This document shows, piece by piece, positions 51,195-60,077 of a stretch of DNA of 64,000 nt. Origin of the DNA: Sporosarcina beigongshangi. Lineage in GTDB: Bacteria > Actinomycetota > Actinomycetes > Actinomycetales > Micrococcaceae. The notes beneath the pieces are model-generated. The model ran no database searches, had not been told where the DNA came from, and saw only the letters and a list, made by a program, of their open reading frames with translations. Each line of letters opens with the position of its first letter. The first letter of the stretch is position 1. The translations under genes and the position numbers were made by a program. The stretch is from assembly GCF_016820535.1 (NCBI RefSeq), contig NZ_JADHDY010000002.1, forward strand, positions 124,001 to 188,000, in the 5' to 3' direction.

Positions 51195-52625
51195 GTGGTC
51201 CAGACCTTGCAGAACTTTATCAACGGCGAATTTGTCCCTGTCACGGGCACGGAGTCCCTGGATATCGTCAATCCCACCAACGGCGAGGTGGTGGCTAAGG
51301 CGCCCATCTCCAGCCAGGCCGATGTGGATGCAGCCATGGACGCAGCCGCCACCGCGTTCAAGACGTGGAAGCACACCACCCCGGGCGAACGCCAGCGGCT
51401 CCTGCTCAAGCTGGCCGACGCCGTCGAGGCCCGCAGCGACGAACTGGTCGAGGCCCAGCACCGCAACACCGGCCAGGTCCGCCAGATGATCGCCGACGAG
51501 GAAGTCGGCGCCGGTGCCGACCAGCTGCGCTTCTTCGCCGGGGCAGCACGCCTCCTCGAAGGCCGCTCGGCAGGCGAGTACATGGAAAACTTCACCTCCT
51601 ATGTGCGCCGCGAACCGGTGGGCGTCATCGCCCAGGTCACCCCGTGGAACTACCCGTTCCTCATGCTCGTCTGGAAGATCGGCCCGGCGCTCGCAGCCGG
51701 CAACACTGTGGTGCTCAAGCCCAGCGACACAACTCCTGAGAGCACGCTTGTCTTCGCCGACATCGCCAAGGACATCCTGCCCGCCGGCGTGTTGAACTTT
51801 GTCCTCGGCAACGGCGCCACCGGAGCCGCCATGGTGGACCACCCGACGCCCGCCATGGTCTCCATCACCGGTTCCGTTCGTGCCGGCATCGCCGTCGCCA
51901 GCGGGGCGGCCAAGGGCCTCAAGCGTGCCCACCTCGAGCTGGGAGGCAAGGCTCCCGCCGTCGTCTTCGCCGACGCCAACCTTGGCCGCACCGCCCAGGA
52001 AATCGCCGAATACGCGTTCTTCAACGCCGGCCAGGACTGCACGGCCATCACCCGTGTCCTCGTGGAGGAGTCCGCGCACAAGGAATTCCTGGCCCTCCTG
52101 GCCACGGCCTCCGAAGGCCTGGAAACCGGCAACGCGGACGAGTCAAAGAACTACTACGGCCCGCTGAACAACATCAACCACTTCAACCAGGTTGCCGGCG
52201 TCGTGGCCAACATCCCCGAGTACGCCACCGTCGTCACCGGCGGCACCCAGGTGGGTGACAAGGGCTTCTTCTTCGCCCCCACAGTGGTGGACGGCGTGAA
52301 GCAGAGCGACGACATCGTCCAGAAGGAAACCTTCGGACCCGTCATCACCGTCCAGACGTTCAAGACGGAAGAGGAAGCGGTGGAGATGGCGAACGACGTC
52401 GACTACGCCCTGGCCTCCAGCGTCTGGACCTCGAACCACGGCGTGGCCATGCGCCTGGCCCGCGACCTCGACTTTGGCGTGGTGTGGATCAACACCCACG
52501 TCATGCTGACCGCAGAAATGCCGCACGGCGGTTTCAAGCAGTCCGGCTACGGCAAGGACCTCTCCATTTACGGCGTGGAGGACTACACCCGGATCAAGCA
52601 CGTCATGAGCAACCTGGACGCCTGA
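51195..52625 (+). CDS. aldehyde dehydrogenase, probably gamma-aminobutyraldehyde dehydrogenase
   Basis: A 476-residue NAD(P)-dependent aldehyde dehydrogenase. QVTPWNYPFLMLVWKIGPAL near residue 145, LELGGKAPAVVFADAN near 246 (general-base Glu) and NAGQDCTAITRV near 278 (catalytic Cys) are intact. EMPHGGFKQSGYGKD near the C-terminus is usual. The relation to 4-aminobutyraldehyde or succinate-semialdehyde oxidation is from the adjacent gabT and divergent PucR gene. The start is GTG 51195, 9 bases after AAAGAGG; the in-frame TTG at 51186 abuts that ribosome site and is too close. Confidence 0.88.
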   Translation: MVQTLQNFINGEFVPVTGTESLDIVNPTNGEVVAKAPISSQADVDAAMDAAATAFKTWKHTTPGERQRLLLKLADAVEARSDELVEAQHRNTGQVRQMIADEEVGAGADQLRFFAGAARLLEGRSAGEYMENFTSYVRREPVGVIAQVTPWNYPFLMLVWKIGPALAAGNTVVLKPSDTTPESTLVFADIAKDILPAGVLNFVLGNGATGAAMVDHPTPAMVSITGSVRAGIAVASGAAKGLKRAHLELGGKAPAVVFADANLGRTAQEIAEYAFFNAGQDCTAITRVLVEESAHKEFLALLATASEGLETGNADESKNYYGPLNNINHFNQVAGVVANIPEYATVVTGGTQVGDKGFFFAPTVVDGVKQSDDIVQKETFGPVITVQTFKTEEEAVEMANDVDYALASSVWTSNHGVAMRLARDLDFGVVWINTHVMLTAEMPHGGFKQSGYGKDLSIYGVEDYTRIKHVMSNLDA

Positions 52626-52695
52626 GCCCCGGCCCCGCAACCCCTTCGCGCGGTACGACCGATCGCGTTTGAATACCATTGAAAGGAACCCCTCC

Positions 52696-54054
52696 ATGAG
52701 CGAAATCCAGTACCGCCTGGCCCAAAAGCGCGAAGTTCTCGGTGCCTTCCCCGGCCCCAAGTCACGGGCCCTGAACGAACGCCGCAAGACGGTTGTTGCC
52801 GGCGGCGTCGCCTCCACCGTTCCCGTCTATGTTGCGGACGCCGACGGCGGCATCATCACCGACGTTGACGGCAATTCCTTCATCGACCTGGGCTCGGGCA
52901 TCGCCGTGACCTCCGTTGGCGCCTCGGACGCCAACGTGGTTGAGGCCGTCCGCGAGCAGGTTGGCCACTTCACCCACACCTGTTTCATGGTCACCCCGTA
53001 CGAGAGCTACATCGAGGTTGCCGAGGAGCTCAACGCACTGACGCCCGGCACCCACGAGAAGCGCACCGTGCTGTTCAACTCCGGCGCCGAAGCCGTGGAA
53101 AACGCCGTCAAGGTGGCCCGCCTGGCCACGGGCCGCGACGCCATCGTCGCCTTCGACCACGCCTACCACGGCCGCACCAACCTGACCATGGCGCTGACCG
53201 CCAAGGCCATGCCGTACAAGACCAATTTCGGCCCGTTCGCACCGGAAATCTACCGCGTGCCCATGAGCTACCCCTACCGCGAGGAAGCAGACATCAAGGG
53301 TGAAGAGGCCGCACGCCGCGCCATCACCATGATCGAGAAGCAGATCGGCGCAGACTCCGTCGCGGCCATCCTGATCGAGCCGATCCAGGGCGAGGGCGGC
53401 TTCATCGTCCCCGCCGACGGCTTCCTGCCCACCCTGGCCGCCTGGGCCAAGGACAACGGCGTCGTCTTCATCGCCGATGAGGTCCAGTCGGGCTTCTGCC
53501 GCACCGGCGAATGGTTCGCCACCCAGCACGAAGGCGTCGTCCCGGACATCATTACGATGGCCAAGGGCATCGCGGGCGGCCTGCCGCTCTCCGCCATCAC
53601 GGGCCGCGCCGACCTCATGGATGCCGTGCACCCCGGCGGTCTCGGCGGCACCTACGGCGGCAACCCCATCGCCTGCGCCGCAGCATTGGCCGCCATCAAG
53701 ACCATGAAGGAGCACGACCTCAACGCCCGCGCGCAGAACATCGAACGCGTCGTCACCGCGCGCCTGGAGGCACTCGTTGCGGAAATGGGCGAGGCAGGCA
53801 TCATCGGCGAAATCCGCGGCCGCGGCGCCATGCTCGCGATCGAGCTGGTCCAGCCCGGCACCGCGAACACCACGAAGGAGGTCAACGCCGAGGCCGCCAA
53901 GGCCATCGCCGGCGCCTGCCTTGCCGAGGGCGTCATCATCCTGACCTGCGGCACCTACGGCAACGTCATCCGCCTGCTCCCGCCGCTGGTCATCAGCGAC
54001 GAACTCCTCAACGACGGCCTGGACGTCCTCACCGCAGCGATTCGCGCCGCATAG
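52696..54054 (+). CDS. gabT: 4-aminobutyrate aminotransferase
   Basis: A 452-residue class III PLP aminotransferase. Landmarks: DLGSGIAVTSVG near residue 74, LFNSGAEAVENAVKVARLAT near 131, FDHAYHGRTNLTMALT near 155, IADEVQSGFCRTGEWF near 265 (PLP aspartate) and IITMAKGIAGGLPLSA near 288 (Schiff-base lysine). It converts GABA and 2-oxoglutarate to succinate semialdehyde and glutamate. AAAGGA lies 8 bases before ATG 52696. It follows the dehydrogenase by 70 bases and is followed by a strong terminator. Confidence 0.93.
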   Translation: MSEIQYRLAQKREVLGAFPGPKSRALNERRKTVVAGGVASTVPVYVADADGGIITDVDGNSFIDLGSGIAVTSVGASDANVVEAVREQVGHFTHTCFMVTPYESYIEVAEELNALTPGTHEKRTVLFNSGAEAVENAVKVARLATGRDAIVAFDHAYHGRTNLTMALTAKAMPYKTNFGPFAPEIYRVPMSYPYREEADIKGEEAARRAITMIEKQIGADSVAAILIEPIQGEGGFIVPADGFLPTLAAWAKDNGVVFIADEVQSGFCRTGEWFATQHEGVVPDIITMAKGIAGGLPLSAITGRADLMDAVHPGGLGGTYGGNPIACAAALAAIKTMKEHDLNARAQNIERVVTARLEALVAEMGEAGIIGEIRGRGAMLAIELVQPGTANTTKEVNAEAAKAIAGACLAEGVIILTCGTYGNVIRLLPPLVISDELLNDGLDVLTAAIRAA

Positions 54055-54121
54055 CCGCTGGGGAGGGGGCGGCGCCCCTTGGACGTCGATGTTCCGCTGC
54101 CCACCGAAATTGATGTTCGAC

Positions 54122-54164
54122 GGCGGCACCCGGGTGGGCCTTTTGGCCCGCCTTGGGTGCCGCC
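54122..54164 (+). terminator. terminator after gabT
   Basis: GGCGGCACCC (54122-54131) pairs with GGGTGCCGCC (54155-54164). An inner GGCC-TTTT-GGCC hairpin lies between them, and the stem is followed by TTTGTT. It lies between gabT and the convergent LGFP/VanY gene. Confidence 0.8.
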
Positions 54165-54192
54165 TTTGTTGGCGCCGGGCGCATCACCACTC

Positions 54193-55491
54193 TCAATACG
54201 TGGGTGCGGCTGCCAGTCCGAAGTACTGCTCGAGCGTCACGTAGCCGCGGTTGTGCATGTCGGTGGCAGTGCGCACCCCGATGTACCGCAGGTGCCAGGG
54301 TTCGTACGTGTAGCCGGTGGTCCAGTCCTGGCCCCACGTGTAGCGGACGATGAAGCCATACCGCCAGGCGTTGTTGGCAGCAAATTGTCCGGCCGGCGTA
54401 TGTTCAAAGCAGGCCTGCAGCGAGCAGGCGCCGTTCGGATTGCCAATGTCCATGACGAGCCCGGTTTGGTGTTCGCTGTAGCCGGGGCGCGCGGAGATGG
54501 TGTCGGCAGCGGCCTGCCCGTATTGGGCCACGTACGAGTTGTACAGCCCCACCTGCGTGTCATAGGACCGGAATCCGCTGACAGGGGTGATGGCAACACC
54601 TGCCGCTGAGGCTCCGGCAACCAGCTGCGAGTAGTGCCAGGCCGCCTCGCTGCGCATGAGCTGGGCCCCGACCCAGGCGAGGTCCGGGGGAGTTTGGTTG
54701 ATGGGCCAGTTGGGCCGGCGCTTGTTGACCACCACCCCGGTGCTGCCCGCGTAGGGATTGACGCTGACACCGGCGAAAGTGGGCCAGTTGATGGTGCCGC
54801 CCTGGAAATACTGGACGCAGCTCAAGGGGGAGCCGCCGCATTGTTCTTCGCTGGTGGGATATCCCAGCGGGCTCAGTTCGTAGCCCATCTGGACCCACTT
54901 GGCGCCGATGGCGCCGTGGACGGAGTGGGAGCCTATGGACCGCTGCCAGTACACATAGCCGCCCTGGAAGTTCTGGACACAACCGCCGTCAACGAGGCTG
55001 CAGTTCTCGCCCCTGACGGGGTATCCCAGGGGCCCGTGTTCGGCACCGGTGGCGTCCCACCTGTTCCCAATCCCGCCCTTGACCGGGTTGGCACCCGCAC
55101 TGCGCTGCCAGTACATGCGCCCGCCCTGGTATTTCTGCACGCAGCCTGCCCCGGCCAGGGTGCAGTTTTCATCCGAGGTGGGATAGCCCATCATTCCCCG
55201 CTCCCAGCCGAACGAGCCCCACCGTGAAAGGATCGCGCCCACGGCCAGGTGCGCACCCGTTCCCGGCGACCAGTAGATGCTGCCGTTGCGGTAGCCGCGG
55301 TAGCAGCCGCCTTGTGTGAGGTTGCACCGCAGCGGCGTGATGGCAGCCCCCAATTGTGGGTTTTGCGCGTACTTCGCGGCTATCGCGTTGTTGTCCGGCG
55401 GTGCTGCCACGGCCGCACCGGATCCTGCCAGAGAGATCCCCAGCAGGGAAAACACCGCGAGCAGTACGGGTATCAATCGTTTGGTCTTCAT
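54193..55491 (-). CDS. secreted LGFP-repeat D,D-carboxypeptidase (VanY/M15 family)
   Basis: A 432-residue exported protein. The signal peptide ends near GAAVAAPP (residue 30). Four LGFP-type repeats follow (near residues 65-255), each with GxxxGYP, a CxxxxxGCVQxFQGG core and a Y/N-W. LGFP repeats bind the cell wall. The C-terminal 170 residues are an M15 peptidase with SGFRSYDTQ, SARPGYSEHQTGLVMDIGN (Zn His and Asp) and YEPWHLRYIG. It should trim D-alanine from peptidoglycan. ATG 55491 (MKTKRL) follows AGGG; the longer open frame upstream lacks a signal peptide and overlaps the next gene. Confidence 0.88.
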   Translation of the reverse strand: MKTKRLIPVLLAVFSLLGISLAGSGAAVAAPPDNNAIAAKYAQNPQLGAAITPLRCNLTQGGCYRGYRNGSIYWSPGTGAHLAVGAILSRWGSFGWERGMMGYPTSDENCTLAGAGCVQKYQGGRMYWQRSAGANPVKGGIGNRWDATGAEHGPLGYPVRGENCSLVDGGCVQNFQGGYVYWQRSIGSHSVHGAIGAKWVQMGYELSPLGYPTSEEQCGGSPLSCVQYFQGGTINWPTFAGVSVNPYAGSTGVVVNKRRPNWPINQTPPDLAWVGAQLMRSEAAWHYSQLVAGASAAGVAITPVSGFRSYDTQVGLYNSYVAQYGQAAADTISARPGYSEHQTGLVMDIGNPNGACSLQACFEHTPAGQFAANNAWRYGFIVRYTWGQDWTTGYTYEPWHLRYIGVRTATDMHNRGYVTLEQYFGLAAAPTY

Positions 55492-55646
55492 GGCAAAGCC
55501 ACCCTGTCCATTCTTCGTTGACTTTTCGACCCTAAGTCGATTCGCGGGGCAGGACAAGGGGACGCCATGCCATTGATTCAAGGGCGGGCGGATCGCTGGG
55601 TAAGCTGAGGGGATATTTTCCTTCCTGCATGGCAAATTGGGGTGGC

Positions 55647-56807
55647 ATGGGCAAGCAGCAATTTGATGAACGCTATCCGACGATGTTCCAGCCGGGCGGC
55701 GAGTCGGTTCCGGACCACCTGCAGTGGCCCGTGCAGCCGGGGAGTGGCCCTGGCATGGACCATGGTCACGCCGTGTCGCTTCCGCCCGCAGTTCCCGCTG
55801 CGCTGCAGCCTGCCCACCACGGGAGCCCGGACGGAAGTGTGCATTCCGGGTGGGCCCCGGGCCTCCCGGCGGCCGACTCCGAGAGTGCAACGGAGGCTGT
55901 CATCGGTGCGGCGGCACACGACATGGAATCGGGAGGGCAGGCGGCAGCAGCCCCCGCGGCCTGGCCCACGCCGGCATGGTGGGTGCCGGCCGCCGTCGGC
56001 ACGTTCCTGTTTGCTGCCGGACTGGTCATCGTGGGGATTCCAGTCATGATGTCGGGATCCACGGACGATCCCAACTCGATGAACATGGCGCAGATGTGGG
56101 TGTACACGGCCGGTCAGGTCGCCTCACCCTTGATCGGAGCGGGCCTGGGCGCCTTGGCTGCCGTCTTGTTCCTCAACATCCGGGTGCGGCCCAAGCGCGC
56201 AGAGGGGCTGCGGCGCCTGTTTGCCATCGCCACGGCTGCGGTGCTGTTCGCCGGGTTCTACGCACAGTTCGCCATGTTCCTCCTGCAGCCTGTGCCGGAG
56301 CAGAGCTATGACTCCTTCAGCGGCCAGAGCTACACGGTCATCAACACGCCGGCTGTGGCCACGGCGTTGTCGATGGTGGCATTTGGCCCGCTGCTGGTTG
56401 GCTTCCTGATGCTTGCCGCACTTTCGGCCGTGCGCCGGCCATCGCGGCTTCGCGCCTACCTTGTGGGGCTGTCATTTCTGGGCGCGGCCGCCGTTGCACA
56501 GTTTGCCCCGCAAATCTTCCCGGATATACCGCCCACAACCCAATACTTCGAGGGCGGGAACCAGGCCGTTGCGGCCTGGCCGTTCTGGCTGCCCGGGCTG
56601 GCGCCGTCATTGCTTGCAGCCGGGGCCTTGGTTCTTGCCGTGACGGCGCTCTTCCCCGCGTTGGCGGCAGCAGTCCGCATGCCGGTGCCCGCACCGGTCG
56701 GGGAGCCTCCGGCAGTGGCGCCGGGGCGGCCGGAACCGGTAACCCCCGACAGCACGGCACCCGCAGACCACGACCAGGAAGACCCCGATGCCCAGCCGCA
56801 ACTTTGA
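55647..56807 (+). CDS. six-helix membrane protein with FDERYPxMFQPGG N-terminal motif (copy 1 of 3)
   Basis: A 386-residue protein of unrecognised family. MGKQQFDERYPTMFQPGGES opens it. A disordered Pro/Ala/His-rich linker follows to about residue 110, then six hydrophobic segments (WVPAAVGTFLFAAGLVIVG to LLAAGALVLAVTALFPALA) and an acidic Pro-rich tail. ATG 55647 is chosen because it aligns exactly with the starts of the two paralogues and has GGGGTGG upstream; an in-frame ATG at 55629 would add six residues. The stop overlaps the next gene by 20 bases. Function unknown. Confidence 0.75.
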   Translation: MGKQQFDERYPTMFQPGGESVPDHLQWPVQPGSGPGMDHGHAVSLPPAVPAALQPAHHGSPDGSVHSGWAPGLPAADSESATEAVIGAAAHDMESGGQAAAAPAAWPTPAWWVPAAVGTFLFAAGLVIVGIPVMMSGSTDDPNSMNMAQMWVYTAGQVASPLIGAGLGALAAVLFLNIRVRPKRAEGLRRLFAIATAAVLFAGFYAQFAMFLLQPVPEQSYDSFSGQSYTVINTPAVATALSMVAFGPLLVGFLMLAALSAVRRPSRLRAYLVGLSFLGAAAVAQFAPQIFPDIPPTTQYFEGGNQAVAAWPFWLPGLAPSLLAAGALVLAVTALFPALAAAVRMPVPAPVGEPPAVAPGRPEPVTPDSTAPADHDQEDPDAQPQL

Positions 56808-57837
56808 CGAGCGCTACCCTGCCATGTTCCAGCCCGGCGGGGAGGCGGATGGGACGGCGGACTGGGCACCCGCAATGGGCAGTGCCGGGCCCATTCCGCC
56901 GATGCACGAGCAACGTGGGCATCAGGCTACCGCCCCGGAACCTGGGCATGGCTTGGCCGGACCTCACGCTGCCGAGCCCGGGGACGCCGTGACTCTCCTG
57001 CATGGGGAGCAGGCGTCCGCGGCAGGCGGCAGTGTGGCGCCAGGGCCGTGGCCCCTGCGACTCTGGCTGGGACCCTTGGCTGCCGCCCTCGCAATGCTTG
57101 CCGGGGGAGTGCTCGCCATGACCGCGCAGTACTGGGTGCCGTCCGCGATGACGATTGACCCGTCGAATTTTGGCGGGGTGGACCTGCAACCTTGGGGCTA
57201 TGCCGCGATGGACGCCGCGCCGCCACTGTTCCTGGCCGGCAGCGGCATCTTGGCCGGGCTGCTGTTTCTCGCTTCGCGGCGCAGTGCTGGCAGGGAGCCT
57301 GCACTCAGGCGTTCCTTCGGGGTGCTGGCTGCAGCCCTTGGCGTGGCCGGCTGGGTGGGTATGTTCGCCGTCGCGATGTTCCCTCAAGCCCTGTCGCAGT
57401 GGACCAGCAGCAACAACAACGGACGGCCTTCCCCGATGCCATGGACCTACGTGGTGGGTGGCAGCGGGATGTGGCTGTTCATGCTGGCGCTCGCCATGGC
57501 GGCCGTGCTCGTCGTGCTGCCGCCGCGTCGGCAGGAGGCAGGGACCCGGCGTGGCCTGTTGTACGGAGCGGCACTGGCCGGGGCCGGAACGTTCGCCCTG
57601 TTTGCACCGTACTTGTACCCGACGGCAACAGGCACGGTTGTTGTCCAACTCTCCGGCGGCGGCCAGGCCACCCGCCAGGGCTGGGCTGCCCTGGCGCCGG
57701 GCCTTGCCATCCCGCTGCTGATGGTAGGCTTCGCCGTCATCGGCTGGGCCCTGCTCGCCTTTGCCACCACACCCCGCCGCAGCCCGGAAGCGGATGGCGG
57801 GCCGTCCGCCGTCGAGCCTGAAAGCATGGAGGCCTAG
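56788..57837 (+). CDS. six-helix membrane protein with FDERYPxMFQPGG N-terminal motif (copy 2 of 3)
   Basis: A 349-residue paralogue of the previous gene. MPSRNFDERYPAMFQPGGEA opens it, followed by a short linker to about residue 88 and six hydrophobic segments. AQYWVPSAMTIDPSNFGGVD between helices 1 and 2 is close to copy 3. It starts 20 bases inside copy 1, so the two are translated together. No enzymatic or transport motif is recognised. Confidence 0.75.
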   Translation: MPSRNFDERYPAMFQPGGEADGTADWAPAMGSAGPIPPMHEQRGHQATAPEPGHGLAGPHAAEPGDAVTLLHGEQASAAGGSVAPGPWPLRLWLGPLAAALAMLAGGVLAMTAQYWVPSAMTIDPSNFGGVDLQPWGYAAMDAAPPLFLAGSGILAGLLFLASRRSAGREPALRRSFGVLAAALGVAGWVGMFAVAMFPQALSQWTSSNNNGRPSPMPWTYVVGGSGMWLFMLALAMAAVLVVLPPRRQEAGTRRGLLYGAALAGAGTFALFAPYLYPTATGTVVVQLSGGGQATRQGWAALAPGLAIPLLMVGFAVIGWALLAFATTPRRSPEADGGPSAVEPESMEA

Positions 57838-57988
57838 GCCGCGCCGGGGCACCTTCCGGCGGCTCCATTGCCTTGGCAGCTGTGGAGATTTACCCTTTCA
57901 ATAGGCAGGCCCGCCCTACCACAGGCGGCGCATGGGGCTCGGACCGGCCAGGGGGTGCAGGACGACTCCGTCGATGAGGAAGTGAACC

Positions 57989-59053
57989 ATGTCCAGCCGG
58001 AACTTTGACGAGCGGTTTCCCCCGATGTTCCAGCCCGGCGGGGAAGATCTTCCCGAATACGGCCACCCTTCCGCCTTGCAATTTGCCGGGCCCCAGACGC
58101 CCGGGCCGCAGGCGCCGCCCCCGCAGGAGGCCGGCACCGCGCCTCAGGGCGCGCCCGCGACTTCCGATCCGCCTGCCACGACACCCGACTGGCCGTGGCG
58201 CCGCTGGTTGGTCCCGTCAGCGGCGGCGGCTGCCATGCTTGCCGCCGGGGCCTTCACCCTGGGGGCGCAGTACTGGCTGCCGTCATCCACGGAGTTCGGT
58301 CGGACCACGTTTGGTGGCGTCGAGCTGCAGCCGTGGGGCCAGATCATCCTTCCCGCCGCGCCGCCCCTCTTGGCATCGGGCACAGGCATCCTGGCGGTGC
58401 TGCTGTTCCTCGCATCCCGCCACAAGGCTGCAGGGGAACGCCCGCTGCGGATGGCATTTGCGGCGGCGGCCGTTGTGGTGGCGCTGGCGGGATGGGTGGG
58501 GATGTTCGCGCCGGTGGCTTTCCCTGACGCCGCCATTGCGTCGTTGGGTGACGGCACGCGCGCCTTCGTGTTCCCCTGGACCTACATGGTGGGTCCCAGC
58601 GGCGCCTGGTTGCTGGCCGTCGGGACGCTGATGCTCGCAACCCTGGTGGTGGTGCCCCGGCGGTGGCAGCTGGCGCCCATGGCCGACGGCGAACTGCCGG
58701 ACCAGGCGGCCGCCGCCCTGGCCGACGCCGGTCCCGCTGCCATGGCACCCTCCGGGGGCCGCCCTTCTCCCGCCCGTGGCCTGTGGCTCGGGGCTGCGTT
58801 GGCAGCGGCGGGCCTGTGCACCCTGTTCGTGCAGTACCTGGCGCCCCTGGTGACTGGCGACGTCATTGTTGAGGTCTTTCGGGGGCAGGTGCTCACACAC
58901 CAGGACTGGGCGTTCCTGGTCCAGGCGCTCGCCGCGCCACTGCTCGTCTCCGGCTTCACGGCCATCGGCTGGGCCCTGGTTTACCGGGCCGCGACACCCC
59001 GCCGCGGCCAGGCGGCGGAAGGCGGGCCGTCCGCCGTCGAAGCCGCCGAATAG
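57989..59053 (+). CDS. six-helix membrane protein with FDERFPxMFQPGG N-terminal motif (copy 3 of 3)
   Basis: A 354-residue paralogue, closer to copy 2. MSSRNFDERFPPMFQPGGED opens it, a Pro-rich linker runs to about residue 65 and six hydrophobic segments follow. AQYWLPSSTEFGRTTFGGVE mirrors copy 2, and both end with helix 6 (GFTAIGWALVY) and GGPSAVE. A 151-base gap separates it from copy 2. ATG 57989 lies 12 bases after GAGGAAG. Function unknown. Confidence 0.75.
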   Translation: MSSRNFDERFPPMFQPGGEDLPEYGHPSALQFAGPQTPGPQAPPPQEAGTAPQGAPATSDPPATTPDWPWRRWLVPSAAAAAMLAAGAFTLGAQYWLPSSTEFGRTTFGGVELQPWGQIILPAAPPLLASGTGILAVLLFLASRHKAAGERPLRMAFAAAAVVVALAGWVGMFAPVAFPDAAIASLGDGTRAFVFPWTYMVGPSGAWLLAVGTLMLATLVVVPRRWQLAPMADGELPDQAAAALADAGPAAMAPSGGRPSPARGLWLGAALAAAGLCTLFVQYLAPLVTGDVIVEVFRGQVLTHQDWAFLVQALAAPLLVSGFTAIGWALVYRAATPRRGQAAEGGPSAVEAAE

Positions 59054-59087
59054 CAGTCCGGAACGCAGCCACACTGGGGCAAGGCTG

Positions 59088-59115
59088 TTGCGCCCACGCC
59101 GGCGGGCGGTACAGT
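59088..59115 (+). promoter_or_regulatory. promoter of the universal stress protein gene (TTGCGC-N16-TACAGT)
   Basis: -35-like TTGCGC at 59088-59093 and -10 TACAGT at 59110-59115, 16 bases apart. The predicted leader is about 50 bases, and AAAGGTG precedes the ATG. Confidence 0.4.
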
Positions 59116-59171
59116 CAGTGCTACCAACGCCCCCTCACAACGAGGTGCCGGGGCATGCCGAAAGGTGCAGC

Positions 59172-59993
59172 ATGAAATATGTAGTGGGATACAGGCCAGA
59201 TGAGCGCGGCGCCGATGCCGTGGCGCTGGCGGGCGTGATCGCGCTGACGCAGGGGGCACAGCTCCACTTGGTGAACGTGGTCCACGGGAACAAACCGGTG
59301 GATGCCGAAGAGGAGCGCCGGGCCCTGGCCATGGTGCCCGACGGCGTGGAGGCCGCGTTCTCGGTGCGGGTCGCGGACTCCTTTGCCCACGGCCTGATCG
59401 CCGCTGCGAAAGAGGACGGTGCGTCGCTGATTGTGGTGGGTGCCGCCAGCAACGGGCTGTTCAAGAGGTTCACCGTGGGCTCGGTGGCCAACGGGCTGCT
59501 GCACGCCTCGCCGCTGCCGGTGGCCCTGGCGCCGCGAGGCTACAACCGCCGCGACCCGCTGACCCGGCTCACAGTCATGACCGGCATGCGGGAAGGCTGG
59601 CAGGCCGTGCTCGACGTCGGCATCTCCTCCGCAGCGCGCCGGCAGGTCCCGCTGCGGCTGGTTTCGGTGGTGGAGATCGACCAGACCACCCAGACCGACT
59701 TCGACCTGGCCAACGCACTGAGCCCCGCGCGGCAGCACGTGAACACGGTCCTGGCACAGGCCGCGGCGACGCTGCCCGACACCAAGGTCACTGTCACCCT
59801 TGCCCACGGGCGAACGATTGAGGAAGCCATCGACGGAATTGGCTGGAAGTCCGGCGAGCTGGTCATCGTGGGCTCCAGCCGGCTGGCCGAGAACCGCAAG
59901 ATCTTCCTCGGCTCCACGGCAAACAAGATCCTGCGCTCGCTGCCCGTGCCCATGGTGGTGGTTCCGCGCGATTACACGGAACCGGGCATCTGA
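59172..59993 (+). CDS. universal stress protein (two Usp domains)
   Basis: A 273-residue cytosolic protein made of two UspA-like domains. The first holds VVGAASNGLFKRFTVGSVAN near residue 82 and the second IVGSSRLAENRKIFLGSTAN near 233. These match the G-x2-G-x9-G(S/T) ATP-binding loop, so at least part of the nucleotide site is kept. MKYVVGYRPDERG at the start is a degenerate first strand and loop. ATG 59172 follows AAAGGTG; a longer frame upstream lies in copy 3 of the membrane proteins and is rejected. It ends at a bidirectional terminator. Confidence 0.85.
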   Translation: MKYVVGYRPDERGADAVALAGVIALTQGAQLHLVNVVHGNKPVDAEEERRALAMVPDGVEAAFSVRVADSFAHGLIAAAKEDGASLIVVGAASNGLFKRFTVGSVANGLLHASPLPVALAPRGYNRRDPLTRLTVMTGMREGWQAVLDVGISSAARRQVPLRLVSVVEIDQTTQTDFDLANALSPARQHVNTVLAQAAATLPDTKVTVTLAHGRTIEEAIDGIGWKSGELVIVGSSRLAENRKIFLGSTANKILRSLPVPMVVVPRDYTEPGI

Positions 59994-60005
59994 CGGGTAT
60001 CAAAA

Positions 60006-60065
60006 GTCCCCTCCTCCAATAAAATACGCCCCGTCCGAGGCACGCATTTTATTGGAGGCGGGGGT
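60006..60065. terminator. long bidirectional terminator
   Basis: CCTCCAATAAAAT (60013-60025) pairs perfectly with ATTTTATTGGAGG (60046-60058). Flanking CCCC and GGGG extend the stem to about 20 bp with a loop of about 14-20 bases. The AT-rich upper stem gives a T-run on either strand. It lies between the convergent stress-protein and oxidoreductase genes. Confidence 0.85.
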
Positions 60066-60077
60066 GAACCAGGTTGT

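Noticed and set aside
52762-54129. 455-codon minus-strand frame opposite gabT
   Set aside because: Shadow of a well-conserved aminotransferase. The product has no motifs and is an effect of high GC content.
55491-55890. N-terminal extension of the LGFP/VanY gene
   Set aside because: The extension is Arg/Pro-rich, lies before a good signal peptide and overlaps the divergent membrane-protein gene.
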